Positions 1 to 7,918 of a stretch of 57,198 nt of DNA are shown piece by piece (position 1 is the first letter of the stretch; each line of letters opens with the position of its first letter). The notes under the pieces are model-generated. The model was not told where the DNA came from, did no database searches, and saw nothing but the letters and a program-made list of their open reading frames with translations. The DNA is from an uncultured Candidatus Woesearchaeota archaeon (GTDB lineage Archaea; Nanobdellota; Nanobdellia; Woesearchaeales; B29-G15), in NCBI GenBank assembly GCA_903915225.1, contig CAIWSB010000089.1, positions 69,835 through 127,032 of the forward strand. The letters are read 5' to 3'. The position numbers and the translations under genes were made by a program.

Positions 1-974
1 ACTTCCAGCTTTTTGGCTACAAGGATAATCTTTACAAAACAGCAATTATAGGTCCCTACGGGCTTGGCGCTGCATTGCTCAGCGTGCTTGCTGTTTTGGG
101 GATAGGGCTTGGGTTTGGAATCTATTTTCAGCTGCGCTCCAAAAACGTGATTAAGATTCGCAATGAGACAAAGCAGCTGGAGAATGAGTTTGCCTCAGGT
201 TTGTTCCAGCTTGGGAACAGGATAGGAGACGGGATTCCAACCGAGATAGCATTCCAGAATGTGGCAGAGATAATGAAGGACACCCGCTCTGGTACATTCT
301 TTACAATTGTGGCAAAGAACGTGAGCAACCTGGGCATGAGTGTTCGCGAGGCCATATTCAATAAGAAGAACGGGGCACTTGTGTTCTTCCCATCAAATGT
401 TATAAAAAGCTCAATGAAGGTGCTCATAGAGAGTGCAAAGCGCGGGCCCGAGATTGCCTCACGCACAATGCTCACAGTTGCAGAATACATCAAGGAAATC
501 CACCGTGTTAACGAGCGGCTTCAAGACCTTATGGCAGAGGTAATTTCCAGCTTGAAGCAGCAGATTAGCTTCATGGCCCCGGTAATATCTGGGATTGTAA
601 TTGGGATAACCTCAATGATAGTCAACATCCTGGGCCAGCTGAGGGAAGTTGGCAAAAGTCTCCCAACAGCCAGCACAACTGGGGGCGCGAGCGGCTGGGA
701 AACCTTTGCTTCGATGCTTGGTGACGGCGTGCCCGCGTACTTCTTCCAACTTGTGGTGGGAATATATGTGGTTGAGATTGTCTACATAATGACTGTCCTG
801 GTAAATGGGATTGAAAACGGCTCTGACAAACTCTCTGAGAATTATCTCAAGGGGCAGAATCTTGTGAAGAGCACACTCCTTTACTGCTTCATAACCTTTG
901 CAGTGATTCTCATATTCAACATTCTCGCTTCAACAATACTTTCAGCATCTAGGATTGTTGGGACAGGGACGTAA
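1..974 (+). CDS. FlaJ/TadC-like type II secretion F-domain membrane protein (5' end cut by the window)
   Basis: The reading frame is open from the left edge (frame beginning at base 3), so the start lies outside the window. The visible part has a membrane segment near bases 54-120, then a cytoplasmic helical stretch with the 'G...P...AF..VA' and 'P..VI.SSM..L' pattern of the T2SSF fold. Three hydrophobic segments follow (about bases 550-650, 735-810 and 870-960). This is the usual layout of the membrane platform protein of archaeal type IV pilus or archaellum-like systems. It probably works with a secretion ATPase encoded to the left, since the ATPase and two other F proteins at 38663-41955 form a separate operon. 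Its 3' end overlaps the convergent methionine aminopeptidase gene by 26 bases. The family call is fairly sure; the particular pilus system is not known. Confidence 0.75.
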   Translation, partial: FQLFGYKDNLYKTAIIGPYGLGAALLSVLAVLGIGLGFGIYFQLRSKNVIKIRNETKQLENEFASGLFQLGNRIGDGIPTEIAFQNVAEIMKDTRSGTFFTIVAKNVSNLGMSVREAIFNKKNGALVFFPSNVIKSSMKVLIESAKRGPEIASRTMLTVAEYIKEIHRVNERLQDLMAEVISSLKQQISFMAPVISGIVIGITSMIVNILGQLREVGKSLPTASTTGGASGWETFASMLGDGVPAYFFQLVVGIYVVEIVYIMTVLVNGIENGSDKLSENYLKGQNLVKSTLLYCFITFAVILIFNILASTILSASRIVGTGT

Positions 975-1854
975 GAACAAGTGCAGGGTCAGTCACGAGT
1001 ACTGTGTGTTCTGCCTGCGTTACGATGCCGCGCTGCTGCTCGCCCAATGGCGGATATGCGCGCACGATGCCGGCCTGGAGCATTGTGCGCAGGGCAAACT
1101 CCACCTCAATTGCAGGGAATTTCGCCTTGAGCCAGCGCTTGGCAAAAACCAGCTCACCGTAATTCTCAGCAATATATTTCATGATCTTTCTTGCTGCTGG
1201 TAAACGTACCGGTGCCTCCTTAACTAGTGCAAAGAGTGTTGCATATGCACCCTCCTGCACGATGCCTGCGCCATCTGTTGCAAATGGCTCAATTGCTATC
1301 AGCTGGCCTTTCTCAAGCCGTGTTGTGTCTCCATTGTCATAGTTCGGAATGTTAGGAGCAGAGTGTATCTCAAAACTGTCAAGCCCATGCCCAGAGAGGT
1401 TTCGCACTGGCGAAAAGCCACGCTTTGAAATTTCACCAAGTATTGCTGCACCAATCTGCCGGAGCTCAACACCTGGTTTTACCACCTTAATTGCAGCAGC
1501 CAGGGCAGCCTCTGCTGCCTCAACCATTTTTCCATACTTGCCGGAGAGGTCTACTGTTACAGCAGTGTCTCCAATGTAGCCTTTTACATGCACACCAACA
1601 TCTATCTTGACTACCTCATTGCTGAGTACGAGCTTTTCACCTGCATCCGGGTAGTTATGGGCAGCGATATGGTTTAGTGAGAGCTGGGTTGGAAATGCAG
1701 GCTCTGCACCGAGCTCATGGATTCTTTTCTCCAGCTTGTCCGTTACCTCAAGAAGCGAAGCCCCTGGTTTCACAAGGGTTCTTGCATATTCCCTAACCTG
1801 GGCTGCAATGCTGCAGGCCTTGAGCAGTTCCGGTGTCGGCTCTTTTAGAATCAT
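949..1854 (-). CDS. map: Methionine aminopeptidase, type II (archaeal)
   Basis: Removes the initiator methionine from new proteins in the cytoplasm, using a two-metal centre. The 301-residue protein has the full set of pita-bread-fold metal ligands: a first histidine region (HIAAHNYP), the first aspartate in DVGVHVKGYIGD, the second in the same IGDTAVTVD stretch, the histidine in SGHGLDSFEIH, the glutamate in IEPFAT and the last glutamate in TQAEHTV. The length and the insertion before the final strand fit the archaeal/eukaryotic type II enzyme. A TATA-like box (reads CTTTAATAAT on the minus strand, about 1874-1884) lies about 25 bases before the ATG, so the mRNA may be leaderless. The 3' end overlaps the converging F-domain gene. 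Confidence 0.95.
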   Translation of the reverse strand: MILKEPTPELLKACSIAAQVREYARTLVKPGASLLEVTDKLEKRIHELGAEPAFPTQLSLNHIAAHNYPDAGEKLVLSNEVVKIDVGVHVKGYIGDTAVTVDLSGKYGKMVEAAEAALAAAIKVVKPGVELRQIGAAILGEISKRGFSPVRNLSGHGLDSFEIHSAPNIPNYDNGDTTRLEKGQLIAIEPFATDGAGIVQEGAYATLFALVKEAPVRLPAARKIMKYIAENYGELVFAKRWLKAKFPAIEVEFALRTMLQAGIVRAYPPLGEQQRGIVTQAEHTVLVTDPALVLTSLSQQS

Positions 1855-1939
1855 AAATTGCGCCTATTGACTAAGGATTATTAAAGGTTGCGGTGATTTT
1901 TTGAGCATTCATACTTTTGGGAATGTAATAAGATATTAT

Positions 1940-1966
1940 AACAAAGATATAATAACAAAAAAAGAA
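1940..1966 (-). terminator. T-rich terminator after the TEX264-like gene
   Basis: Directly after the stop codon of the minus-strand gene at 1967-2509, the minus strand reads an A-rich stretch followed by a run of eight Ts (about 1956-1963) and more AT-rich sequence. Archaeal RNA polymerase typically stops at such oligo-T tracts without needing a hairpin. The call rests on composition and position only. Confidence 0.45.
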
Positions 1967-2509
1967 TTATTTTTTAATTCCCGTCTGGTAGATTATCTTT
2001 CCAGCGGAAAAATCATAAATCTCCATCACAGAGCCCATAGTATATCCTTTCGCTGCCAAATACTTAGCAATGGCAGGATAGACCTTTGCAATACCCTGTG
2101 TTATTGATTGCTTATCTTTGTAGGGGTACTCTGCAAAAACACGGGTTGCCTCTGAGAGCTTTGCATATTTGACTTGTTTATCAGCCTTCAAAATAAGCTT
2201 GACATACTGCTCATTCCCTATAATATACCCTACAATGCTCCTAAGCTTGCTGGTTTCAACGAGCGCGGGGTTGTCAAAATAAATCCCAAATGCCTGAGTG
2301 CTGTTGATCCCATTACTCTTAAGGAAGCTGTTTACTTTGTCTATTGCAACCCCAGATTTGCTGTAGTCTCCTGTGAGGTTTGTGAAAACCAGGAAATATG
2401 GGCCTGTGAGCCCTTCCTTTACCTGAATTTTATTCATTGCCCTGTAACCAAAGAAACCGGCCACAAGTAACAGGACAATAATCACCAATCCCAAAATTAG
2501 TTTCTTCAT
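1967..2509 (-). CDS. Membrane-anchored GyrI-like domain protein resembling animal TEX264
   Basis: A 180-residue protein with one N-terminal membrane segment (residues about 4-23) and a soluble GyrI/SOUL-type small-molecule-binding-like domain. Landmarks in order are YFDNP (77-81), LRSIVG (89-94), EYPY (127-130), VYPAIAKYL (143-151) and MEIYD (162-166). From memory, human TEX264 has the same layout: a short N-terminal anchor, then YDNP, a CRCAVG turn, FPYT, VHPALDTY and LEIYQ in the same order. TEX264 is an ER-phagy receptor that also works with p97 and SPRTN on DNA-protein crosslinks. The archaeal role is unknown. It is flanked by genes on the same strand with no overlap and is followed by a T-rich terminator. 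Fold confidence is good; the link to TEX264 is an inference. Confidence 0.65.
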   Translation of the reverse strand: MKKLILGLVIIVLLLVAGFFGYRAMNKIQVKEGLTGPYFLVFTNLTGDYSKSGVAIDKVNSFLKSNGINSTQAFGIYFDNPALVETSKLRSIVGYIIGNEQYVKLILKADKQVKYAKLSEATRVFAEYPYKDKQSITQGIAKVYPAIAKYLAAKGYTMGSVMEIYDFSAGKIIYQTGIKK

Positions 2510-2579
2510 CTTGAACCACCCCCTTTGATAATGTTAATTATTATACTACACAAAGCGGGCTTAAATTATTTTCTGTGGC

Positions 2580-3290
2580 CTACAGCTTGAACGGGATTGG
2601 GATGCCGAAGTAAACTTCCCACGCAGGCGACTCAAAATTTGAAAATTTGTAGAGGTGCTGATCCACACCACCATTTATGTGGGCAATTCCGCAAAGCCAG
2701 GTTGCTCGCACCCCTGCCTCAATAAGGGGATAAAAGACACGGCCACCTATTGAGCCTGTAAGGTACAAATTCCTGTCTTGACCTTCCATTGAAACTATTC
2801 CAGTCCACTTAACGTCAATACCAACCCCATGCGGGCCGTCCTCGTAGTTCCAGCTGCTGAACCTTGCCAAGTCCCATGAGGCACCAAAGGCATCGCCCAT
2901 GAAACCAGGGTTTAAGGAGAATTGCTTATTCAAATCCCGATTGAGCACATATCCCAATGTTGAAAAATTAGCAAATACAGAGAGCTCGCTTTGAAGTGGT
3001 CTGTCTCCAAGAATTTCACCAAGCCCTATGCTTGCTTCGGCGTATGCGCCCCAACAGTCATTGAACCCAATAATAGGCTGGACTGAGACTGAGCGCCTGT
3101 AATCCGGACTGCACGTAGGCTCCTTGAAACCATCTGCGGACACGCAGGTCTCAAGCGTGTCATGGTGTAGCTGCTGATTGGCGTTTGAAGGCGCAGCCCC
3201 CATTGCCCCAAAAGCTACAGCTGCCATTAGCACTGGCGGAAGAACATACTTTGCTATTGATTTCCCTGCTTTCTTTTCTGAATCATTCAT
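2580..3290 (-). CDS. Secreted protein of unknown function, beta-rich
   Basis: I do not recognise this 236-residue protein. The N terminus is charged, then has a hydrophobic segment (residues about 15-33) ending in an Ala/Gly-rich region that could be a signal peptide or an anchor. The remainder has few charged stretches and many alternating glycine and aromatic residues (for example the SIGLGEIL, GVGIDVKWTG, YLTGSIGGRVFY and VRATWLCGI regions) and ends in an aromatic-aliphatic tail, FGIPIPFKL. This resembles amphipathic beta strands. Four cysteines outside the signal could form disulfides. The next gene downstream in transcription is the TEX264-like gene, 70 bases away. A role outside the membrane is likely; anything more specific would be a guess. 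Confidence 0.6.
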   Translation of the reverse strand: MNDSEKKAGKSIAKYVLPPVLMAAVAFGAMGAAPSNANQQLHHDTLETCVSADGFKEPTCSPDYRRSVSVQPIIGFNDCWGAYAEASIGLGEILGDRPLQSELSVFANFSTLGYVLNRDLNKQFSLNPGFMGDAFGASWDLARFSSWNYEDGPHGVGIDVKWTGIVSMEGQDRNLYLTGSIGGRVFYPLIEAGVRATWLCGIAHINGGVDQHLYKFSNFESPAWEVYFGIPIPFKL

Positions 3291-3394
3291 CTTCAGAACA
3301 CCCCCTATTTAAATTCTGTGCACGAAGGAGAGTTTCAACTATTTAAATTTTATCATACTGGAGTGGTCAATAAATGGAATTATGGGGCAAAAAA

Positions 3395-3787
3395 CTAAAA
3401 AATATGCCCTATAATTGACCCAATGCCGTAGCCTATCAGAGTCTGGATTGCACCATATGCTCCCCCAATCGTGCCACCAGCAGCTACGCCTATTGCAGCC
3501 CCAGACAGGGCCCCGGCGGAACTCTTCGCAATGATTTTAGCGAGGCCGTTCCCTGCATCCGAGGCTACCAAGCCTCCAACTGCCCCGCCGCCCAGCAGGC
3601 CAACCAGGCCGCCGGTGATTCCACCAAGGCCGGCCCGGACAACCGTTGGCCCATACTTCATTGTCCAATCCAGGTTTGGTGCAAGGGGTATTCCCTTGGC
3701 ATGGCAATAGCCATGGTATGCGCCTGCCCCAAGTGAGGCAAGGCCAAGGAGCCCCCCAAATCTTACTGTGTGTATGTGTTTTTCCAT
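3395..3787 (-). CDS. Small glycine-rich membrane protein (glycine-zipper-like)
   Basis: 130 residues, mostly Gly, Ala and small hydrophobic residues. About three to four hydrophobic segments show repeated GxxxG spacing (for example around residues 53-75 and 92-110), as in glycine-zipper membrane domains. The N terminus is short and basic with histidines. It has its own spacing on both sides and lies next to the secreted beta-rich protein on the same strand. Low sequence complexity makes family assignment impossible by eye. It could be a membrane scaffold, a small pore former or a toxin-like peptide; none of these is shown. Confidence 0.6.
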   Translation of the reverse strand: MEKHIHTVRFGGLLGLASLGAGAYHGYCHAKGIPLAPNLDWTMKYGPTVVRAGLGGITGGLVGLLGGGAVGGLVASDAGNGLAKIIAKSSAGALSGAAIGVAAGGTIGGAYGAIQTLIGYGIGSIIGHIF

Positions 3788-3849
3788 TTGTCCCCCTATT
3801 TTTAGTGGACCCTAAAATACTTTTATATCAGAAACGCCGCTTCGCCTTG

Positions 3850-4320
3850 TCAAGGCAATAGCAAACGCTCTGAAAGCTGAGGATCTGCAAGAAAGGCCTC
3901 ACGCTTGAACTCCAGAATTATTGGGAAAACCTCCGTCTCTGTATTTGGAAATGCGCGCCTTAATTCCTGCAAAAAAAAGTCCATGTCCTTCCCGTCCCGA
4001 AATATAACTTCAACCAGAAAGTCGTATTCATCGCTTAGTTTGAACAGCGTATTTACACTTGGGTGGCTTGCTAGGAAATTCTCCAAAGCCCCCCTAGATT
4101 CTGAGCCTGCGCGCAGAATAATATTTGCTCTTGTTTTGAAGCCAAGCTTCTGAAAGTTGAGCAAGGCAGTGTAACGTTTTATCAGCGTTCTTTCCTGGGT
4201 TTTAAGCCTGTCAAAAATTGTGCTTGTGGGAATACCAGTTGTTTTGCTTATGTTTGTCAGCGTCTCCCTGGAATCGCGCCTCAGATGGCTCAATATTTTT
4301 ATATCCTTATTGTTTACCAT
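3850..4320 (-). CDS. Lrp/AsnC-family transcription regulator
   Basis: A 156-residue DNA-binding regulator. Residues about 5-50 form the winged helix (DIKILSHL, then the recognition helix region GIPTSTIFDRLKT). A short linker leads to the RAM/AsnC effector domain with its ferredoxin-like pattern (LLNFQKLGF, then VNTLFKLSDEYDFLVEV). The start at 4320 is chosen because the minus strand has GGTGAT just before it; the upstream GTG in the same frame would overlap this Shine-Dalgarno sequence. It is divergent from nothing obvious and lies just beyond the end of the enolase gene. Such regulators usually sense an amino acid or act as nucleoid-type local regulators. Confidence 0.88.
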   Translation of the reverse strand: MVNNKDIKILSHLRRDSRETLTNISKTTGIPTSTIFDRLKTQERTLIKRYTALLNFQKLGFKTRANIILRAGSESRGALENFLASHPSVNTLFKLSDEYDFLVEVIFRDGKDMDFFLQELRRAFPNTETEVFPIILEFKREAFLADPQLSERLLLP

Positions 4321-4417
4321 TGTAATCACCGGAAGAAATGGAAATAGCTGCGTTAATTAAAATAATCCCGGCTTTTGTGAAACCCTTTCACAAAAACCCC
4401 GGTCTTTTGGAAGAAAT

Positions 4418-5644
4418 TCAGAGCTTTTCAGATATCCTCAGTAAGCGATTGTACTTTGCAGTTCGCTCGCTCCTGCAGGGCGCGCCTATCTTTATCTGCC
4501 CGCAACCAAGTGCAACAGATAGATCAGCAATAAACGTGTCCTCTGTTTCACCCGAGCGGTGGCTAACCATCACTCCCCAGCTATTGGAAATGGCCAGCTT
4601 TGCTGCCTGAATAGCCTCTGTAAGCGAGCCAATCTGGTTCACCTTCAACAGCAGAGAATTGCAGAGTTTCTTTTCAACTGCTATCTTTATACGATTTACA
4701 TTGGTAACCAGCAAATCGTCTCCAATTATTGGAATCTTTGAGCCCAGGGCCTTGGTCAGCAATGCCCAGCCCTCAAAATCATCTTCAGCAAAAGGATCCT
4801 CCAGGGAGACCACGCCATAATCTGCGACTAGCCTCTTCCAATAATCCACCAATTGCTTTGAGTTGAATGGCTGCTCCAGCCCGTAAATGCCATTTGAAAA
4901 GAAGGCTGATGCAGCTGCATCCAGGGCAGGCTCAACCTTGCCCTTATAGCCAGCCTTTTCTATTGCATCCCTTATTGTTTTTAGTGCCTCGTCTCCGGTC
5001 TTGAATGGCGGGGCAAATCCTCCCTCATCGCCAACATTCACAGAGTTCTTGCCGTAACGTTCCTTCAGGAGTCCCTTGAGGGTGTGGTAAACTTCAGAGA
5101 CTGCCCTCATGGAGTCTGCAAATTTGGGCATTCGCGGAACGATCATGAATTCCTGTATCTTTAAGTCCCCGCTAGCGTGCTGGCCGCCATTGACAATGTT
5201 GGCAAATGGGGCAACCATTTTGGGCTTTGTGCCTGCAAGCCTTGCCAGGTACTCGTAGAGTTCCATACCGGAGAGGTTGGATGAAAGCCTCGCTGCAGCC
5301 ATGCTGACGCCAAGTATTGCATTTGCACCCAGCTTGGTCTTGTTGGGTGTGCCATCAAGCTTAATCATGTAATTATCCAGCTTTTCCTGTTCACGGATAT
5401 CAAAACCGCGGATTCCCCGTGCTATATCGCCAACATTTGCCACAGCCTTCTGCACGCCCTTGCCCAAGTAGCGCGAACCACCATCCCTCAGTTCAAGTGC
5501 TTCGTAGGTTCCGGTGGATGCACCTGATGGCACGATAGCAGTGGAAAAGCCATCTGCTGTGTGCAGCTCCACCTCTACAGTGGGGTTGCCCCTGGAATCA
5601 AGAACTTCGCGAGCAATGCATTTTGTAACCTTAAAATCAGCCAT
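4418..5644 (-). CDS. eno: Enolase (2-phosphoglycerate dehydratase)
   Basis: Interconverts 2-phosphoglycerate and phosphoenolpyruvate in glycolysis and gluconeogenesis. The N-terminal domain begins with the family pattern REVLDSRGNPTVEVE and has the flexible loop SGASTGTYEALELRD. The TIM-barrel part holds NVGDEGGFAP (catalytic Glu), the metal ligands in LEDPFAEDDFEGW and IIGDDLLVTN, the catalytic lysine in LLLKVNQIGS, and the signature MVSHRSGETEDTFIADL. The end is normal (KYNRLLRISEKL). At 408 residues it is slightly short, as in several archaea. The ATG at 5644 is chosen because a GAGGTT sequence lies at suitable spacing; the TTG nine bases upstream overlaps that region. It follows the PAC2 gene by 14 bases, so the two are probably co-transcribed. 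Confidence 0.97.
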   Translation of the reverse strand: MADFKVTKCIAREVLDSRGNPTVEVELHTADGFSTAIVPSGASTGTYEALELRDGGSRYLGKGVQKAVANVGDIARGIRGFDIREQEKLDNYMIKLDGTPNKTKLGANAILGVSMAAARLSSNLSGMELYEYLARLAGTKPKMVAPFANIVNGGQHASGDLKIQEFMIVPRMPKFADSMRAVSEVYHTLKGLLKERYGKNSVNVGDEGGFAPPFKTGDEALKTIRDAIEKAGYKGKVEPALDAAASAFFSNGIYGLEQPFNSKQLVDYWKRLVADYGVVSLEDPFAEDDFEGWALLTKALGSKIPIIGDDLLVTNVNRIKIAVEKKLCNSLLLKVNQIGSLTEAIQAAKLAISNSWGVMVSHRSGETEDTFIADLSVALGCGQIKIGAPCRSERTAKYNRLLRISEKL

Positions 5645-5658
5645 TTGTATCAACCTCT

Positions 5659-6429
5659 TTATCCTATGTAGCTTGTCTCTTTATTTTGCCTTAACGGCGT
5701 TGGCGTGAGTTCCATTTCCTTGATTTTCGAGCGAACTGCTTTCTCAAGCTCCGCAATGCTCTTGTCATACTCTTTTAGCTTAAGTCCCAGTTGGAGTTTT
5801 CTATCCAGCAATTCCAGCAGCACTCGGGCCTCTGCTGTGCCCACATGCAGTGGGTGTGCAAAGCTTTCCACCAGGTATGCAATAGCCGGCATCTTCTGCT
5901 TCCCAGCAAGCCCAATCATTAGCCCTGTTACCCCCACAATTGGGCCAACAACGCCTACGAGCGAGCGCCGTGTTGTCTTGTCTGCAAATGCATTAACTGC
6001 CTCTTTGGAATTCCCTGTGATGTAAACATGAGGGTCCTTGGGGAATTGGCTCATACCAATTCCTCCCAGAGTGATAATGCTTTTGATGCCCAATTCCTTT
6101 GACATGGCCAGCACGGTCTCAACAAACTCATGGCTGGAAATCTCATCAATAGGTTGAATGTCACCGGACATTATCACCAAGTCGGGCTTCCTGCCGCGCT
6201 TCAGGGCATACATCCTTATCTTGGGCAGTTCAACCAGGCTGTCCTTGTTCACAAAAACAGAGTGGGGCATTGAATGGGAATAAAAATCATATATCTCAAC
6301 AGGCTTAAGCTGGTCTATAACAAAGTCAATTGCAATCTTGCCCACATTGCCAATGCCAGGAAGGCCTTCAACAAATATGCTGTCCTTGAGCTTGGGTACT
6401 TTTTTTAACTGCGTTACTTGCCATGCCAT
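5659..6429 (-). CDS. PAC2-family protein (archaeal proteasome-assembly-chaperone-like)
   Basis: 256 residues with the PAC2 fold pattern: FVEGLPGIGNVGKIAIDFVID near the start, a central PDLVIMSGDIQP strand, TLGGIGM, and the GPIVGVTGLMIGLAGK segment typical of archaeal PAC2/DUF75 proteins. The C terminus (about 210-245) is a charged helix that may be a coiled coil, a common addition in this family. Eukaryotic relatives help assemble 20S proteasomes; the archaeal role is less settled. A TATA-like box (ATATTTAAAC on the minus strand, about 6452-6462) lies about 25 bases ahead of the ATG, implying a leaderless transcript that probably continues into enolase. Confidence 0.88.
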   Translation of the reverse strand: MAWQVTQLKKVPKLKDSIFVEGLPGIGNVGKIAIDFVIDQLKPVEIYDFYSHSMPHSVFVNKDSLVELPKIRMYALKRGRKPDLVIMSGDIQPIDEISSHEFVETVLAMSKELGIKSIITLGGIGMSQFPKDPHVYITGNSKEAVNAFADKTTRRSLVGVVGPIVGVTGLMIGLAGKQKMPAIAYLVESFAHPLHVGTAEARVLLELLDRKLQLGLKLKEYDKSIAELEKAVRSKIKEMELTPTPLRQNKETSYIG

Positions 6430-6531
6430 TCCCTCGTCAGAAGCCCGGTTTGTTTAAATATTTTGTGTTGAGATGGAAATATGTTTTACATCACAAAAAA
6501 GGTTAAAAACAAGGATTGCTTATGTTTGTAA

Positions 6532-7737
6532 ATGGGGGAAAACACAAAACCAGTTGAGGATTTCTTCGGCCAGCACATATACCGGGCTCCGTTACCTGAC
6601 GGCAGGATTTACTCAGACTATCAGGATGTTGTGGACGTTGCCCCGCTAATGTTCGAGCGGTTCATGTTTGAGCTGGGGCATCTGGTGCGCGAGCGGGGTA
6701 AGCTTCCGGATGTTTTCCTGGTGCCCGGACGTGGGGCGTATGCATTCTTCTATGCCCTTTATCCGCACTTCAGGAGCTTTGCAGACACAAACGGATTGGA
6801 ACCACCAAGGTTTATTCCGTTCATCGCCACATCCTACCAGGCTGAGAACACGGCAGAAAAAACCAAGCTCATTGGGCTGGACCATTACATCAAAAATGGA
6901 ATGCTCCATGACAATATGTGGGCTGTGATTGTTGAGGATCTTGTTGACAGGGGCACAACAATCAGCGGCTTTGATGAGTTCCTGCGAAACCACGGACTTG
7001 ACATTACATGGCATGTGCTAACAGACTCTGTGAAAGTTCCCCGGTTTTACGACAGGTTCCCAGAACTCAAAGAGCGTGTTGTTTACGTTCGAAAGATTAC
7101 TGCTGGAAACGAGCCCTCGCGAGCTGATTGGAAAATCCAAGGGCATGAGCTGGCTGATGTCGGAGCAGATGAGATGCTGCTCCAAATCAGGAACAAGGGT
7201 TTGGGACTTTACGACCTAATCTGCGGTGACAAAATAGGATGGGGGCTTGAGAACAGCCGAGGTATCTTCAAGCCAAATGACTTGCTCGCTGCGGGGTTTG
7301 CACTTGGCAGAATGTATGTGAAGGTTTACGGAAACGTGCCAAACATAGTTTACGCAATCTGGCCAGACCACCATTTCGATGAGCTCAACATTGCCCCAAG
7401 CGTTCCTGCTGTGCCTTTCAATGAATACTGCAGGGCTCTTCCAAAGATAAACGAGGCATTGGGCGCTGAAAAGGTTGGCAGGGCGCCGAACACGAAAGTA
7501 AAGAACAACACAGTTGACTTCGGGTTGATAACCAAGGGTCTCGGGGCTGATTTCAGCCTCCAGAGTCGCAAGCCGGAGTCATGGGAAACTGCTGTGGTTG
7601 TGGCAAATGAGATACCAAAAACCCTGCCCAAGCACAAGCTCTTTGAGATGCTTGGCACGCAGAACGTCCGCACAGTGTCATTGTTTTACACTCCAGACAG
7701 GGAGAAGCCTGATTTGTATGCCCTGGCACGTTTTTAG
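6532..7737 (+). CDS. Phosphoribosyltransferase-fold protein with unknown C-terminal domain
   Basis: The N-terminal half (residues about 50-200) has a PRTase core. VPGRGAYAF could be the PPi-binding loop, and VIVEDLVDRGTTISGF (residues about 133-148) is a clear PRPP-binding motif with adjacent acidic residues and a following TT loop. The C-terminal half (about 205-401) is not familiar to me and contains several conserved-looking stretches such as YAIWPDHHFDELN and VNEI-type helices. At 401 residues it is about twice a single PRTase. A TATA-like stretch (AGGTTAAAAACAA, about 6498-6510) about 25 bases before the ATG suggests leaderless transcription. The substrate is unknown; a salvage or tRNA/nucleotide-modifying role is possible. 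It is divergent from the PAC2-enolase pair. Confidence 0.75.
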   Translation: MGENTKPVEDFFGQHIYRAPLPDGRIYSDYQDVVDVAPLMFERFMFELGHLVRERGKLPDVFLVPGRGAYAFFYALYPHFRSFADTNGLEPPRFIPFIATSYQAENTAEKTKLIGLDHYIKNGMLHDNMWAVIVEDLVDRGTTISGFDEFLRNHGLDITWHVLTDSVKVPRFYDRFPELKERVVYVRKITAGNEPSRADWKIQGHELADVGADEMLLQIRNKGLGLYDLICGDKIGWGLENSRGIFKPNDLLAAGFALGRMYVKVYGNVPNIVYAIWPDHHFDELNIAPSVPAVPFNEYCRALPKINEALGAEKVGRAPNTKVKNNTVDFGLITKGLGADFSLQSRKPESWETAVVVANEIPKTLPKHKLFEMLGTQNVRTVSLFYTPDREKPDLYALARF

Positions 7738-7740
7738 GAA

Positions 7741-7917
7741 CTAAAGAAGCCCTTGTTCGCGCCAGGCCTGTTCCTTAGCCTTCCTGCGGTAATCCCCGTA
7801 CGGGTCTTCAGGTGAATAGCGTGGCGGCTTTACTTCTTGAGCCTTGCCGCCGCAGGGGCATTCCTCGTGCAGGGTGTATTTCCCGCATTTGGTGCACCTA
7901 AGAATGTGTTTAGCCAT
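7741..7917 (-). CDS. nop10: Ribosome biogenesis protein Nop10
   Basis: A 58-residue protein of the H/ACA ribonucleoprotein, which guides pseudouridine formation in rRNA. The sequence has a zinc ribbon (CTKCGKYTL, then CPCGGKA) followed by the conserved linker PPRYSPEDPYGDYRR that binds Cbf5. The length is exactly typical. The open frame extends upstream, but the start at 7917 is the family start (MAKHILRC) and leaves one base between it and the aIF2-alpha stop codon. The gene order L44e-S27e-aIF2alpha-Nop10 is a well-known archaeal operon. Confidence 0.96.
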   Translation of the reverse strand: MAKHILRCTKCGKYTLHEECPCGGKAQEVKPPRYSPEDPYGDYRRKAKEQAWREQGLL

Positions 7918-7918
7918 A

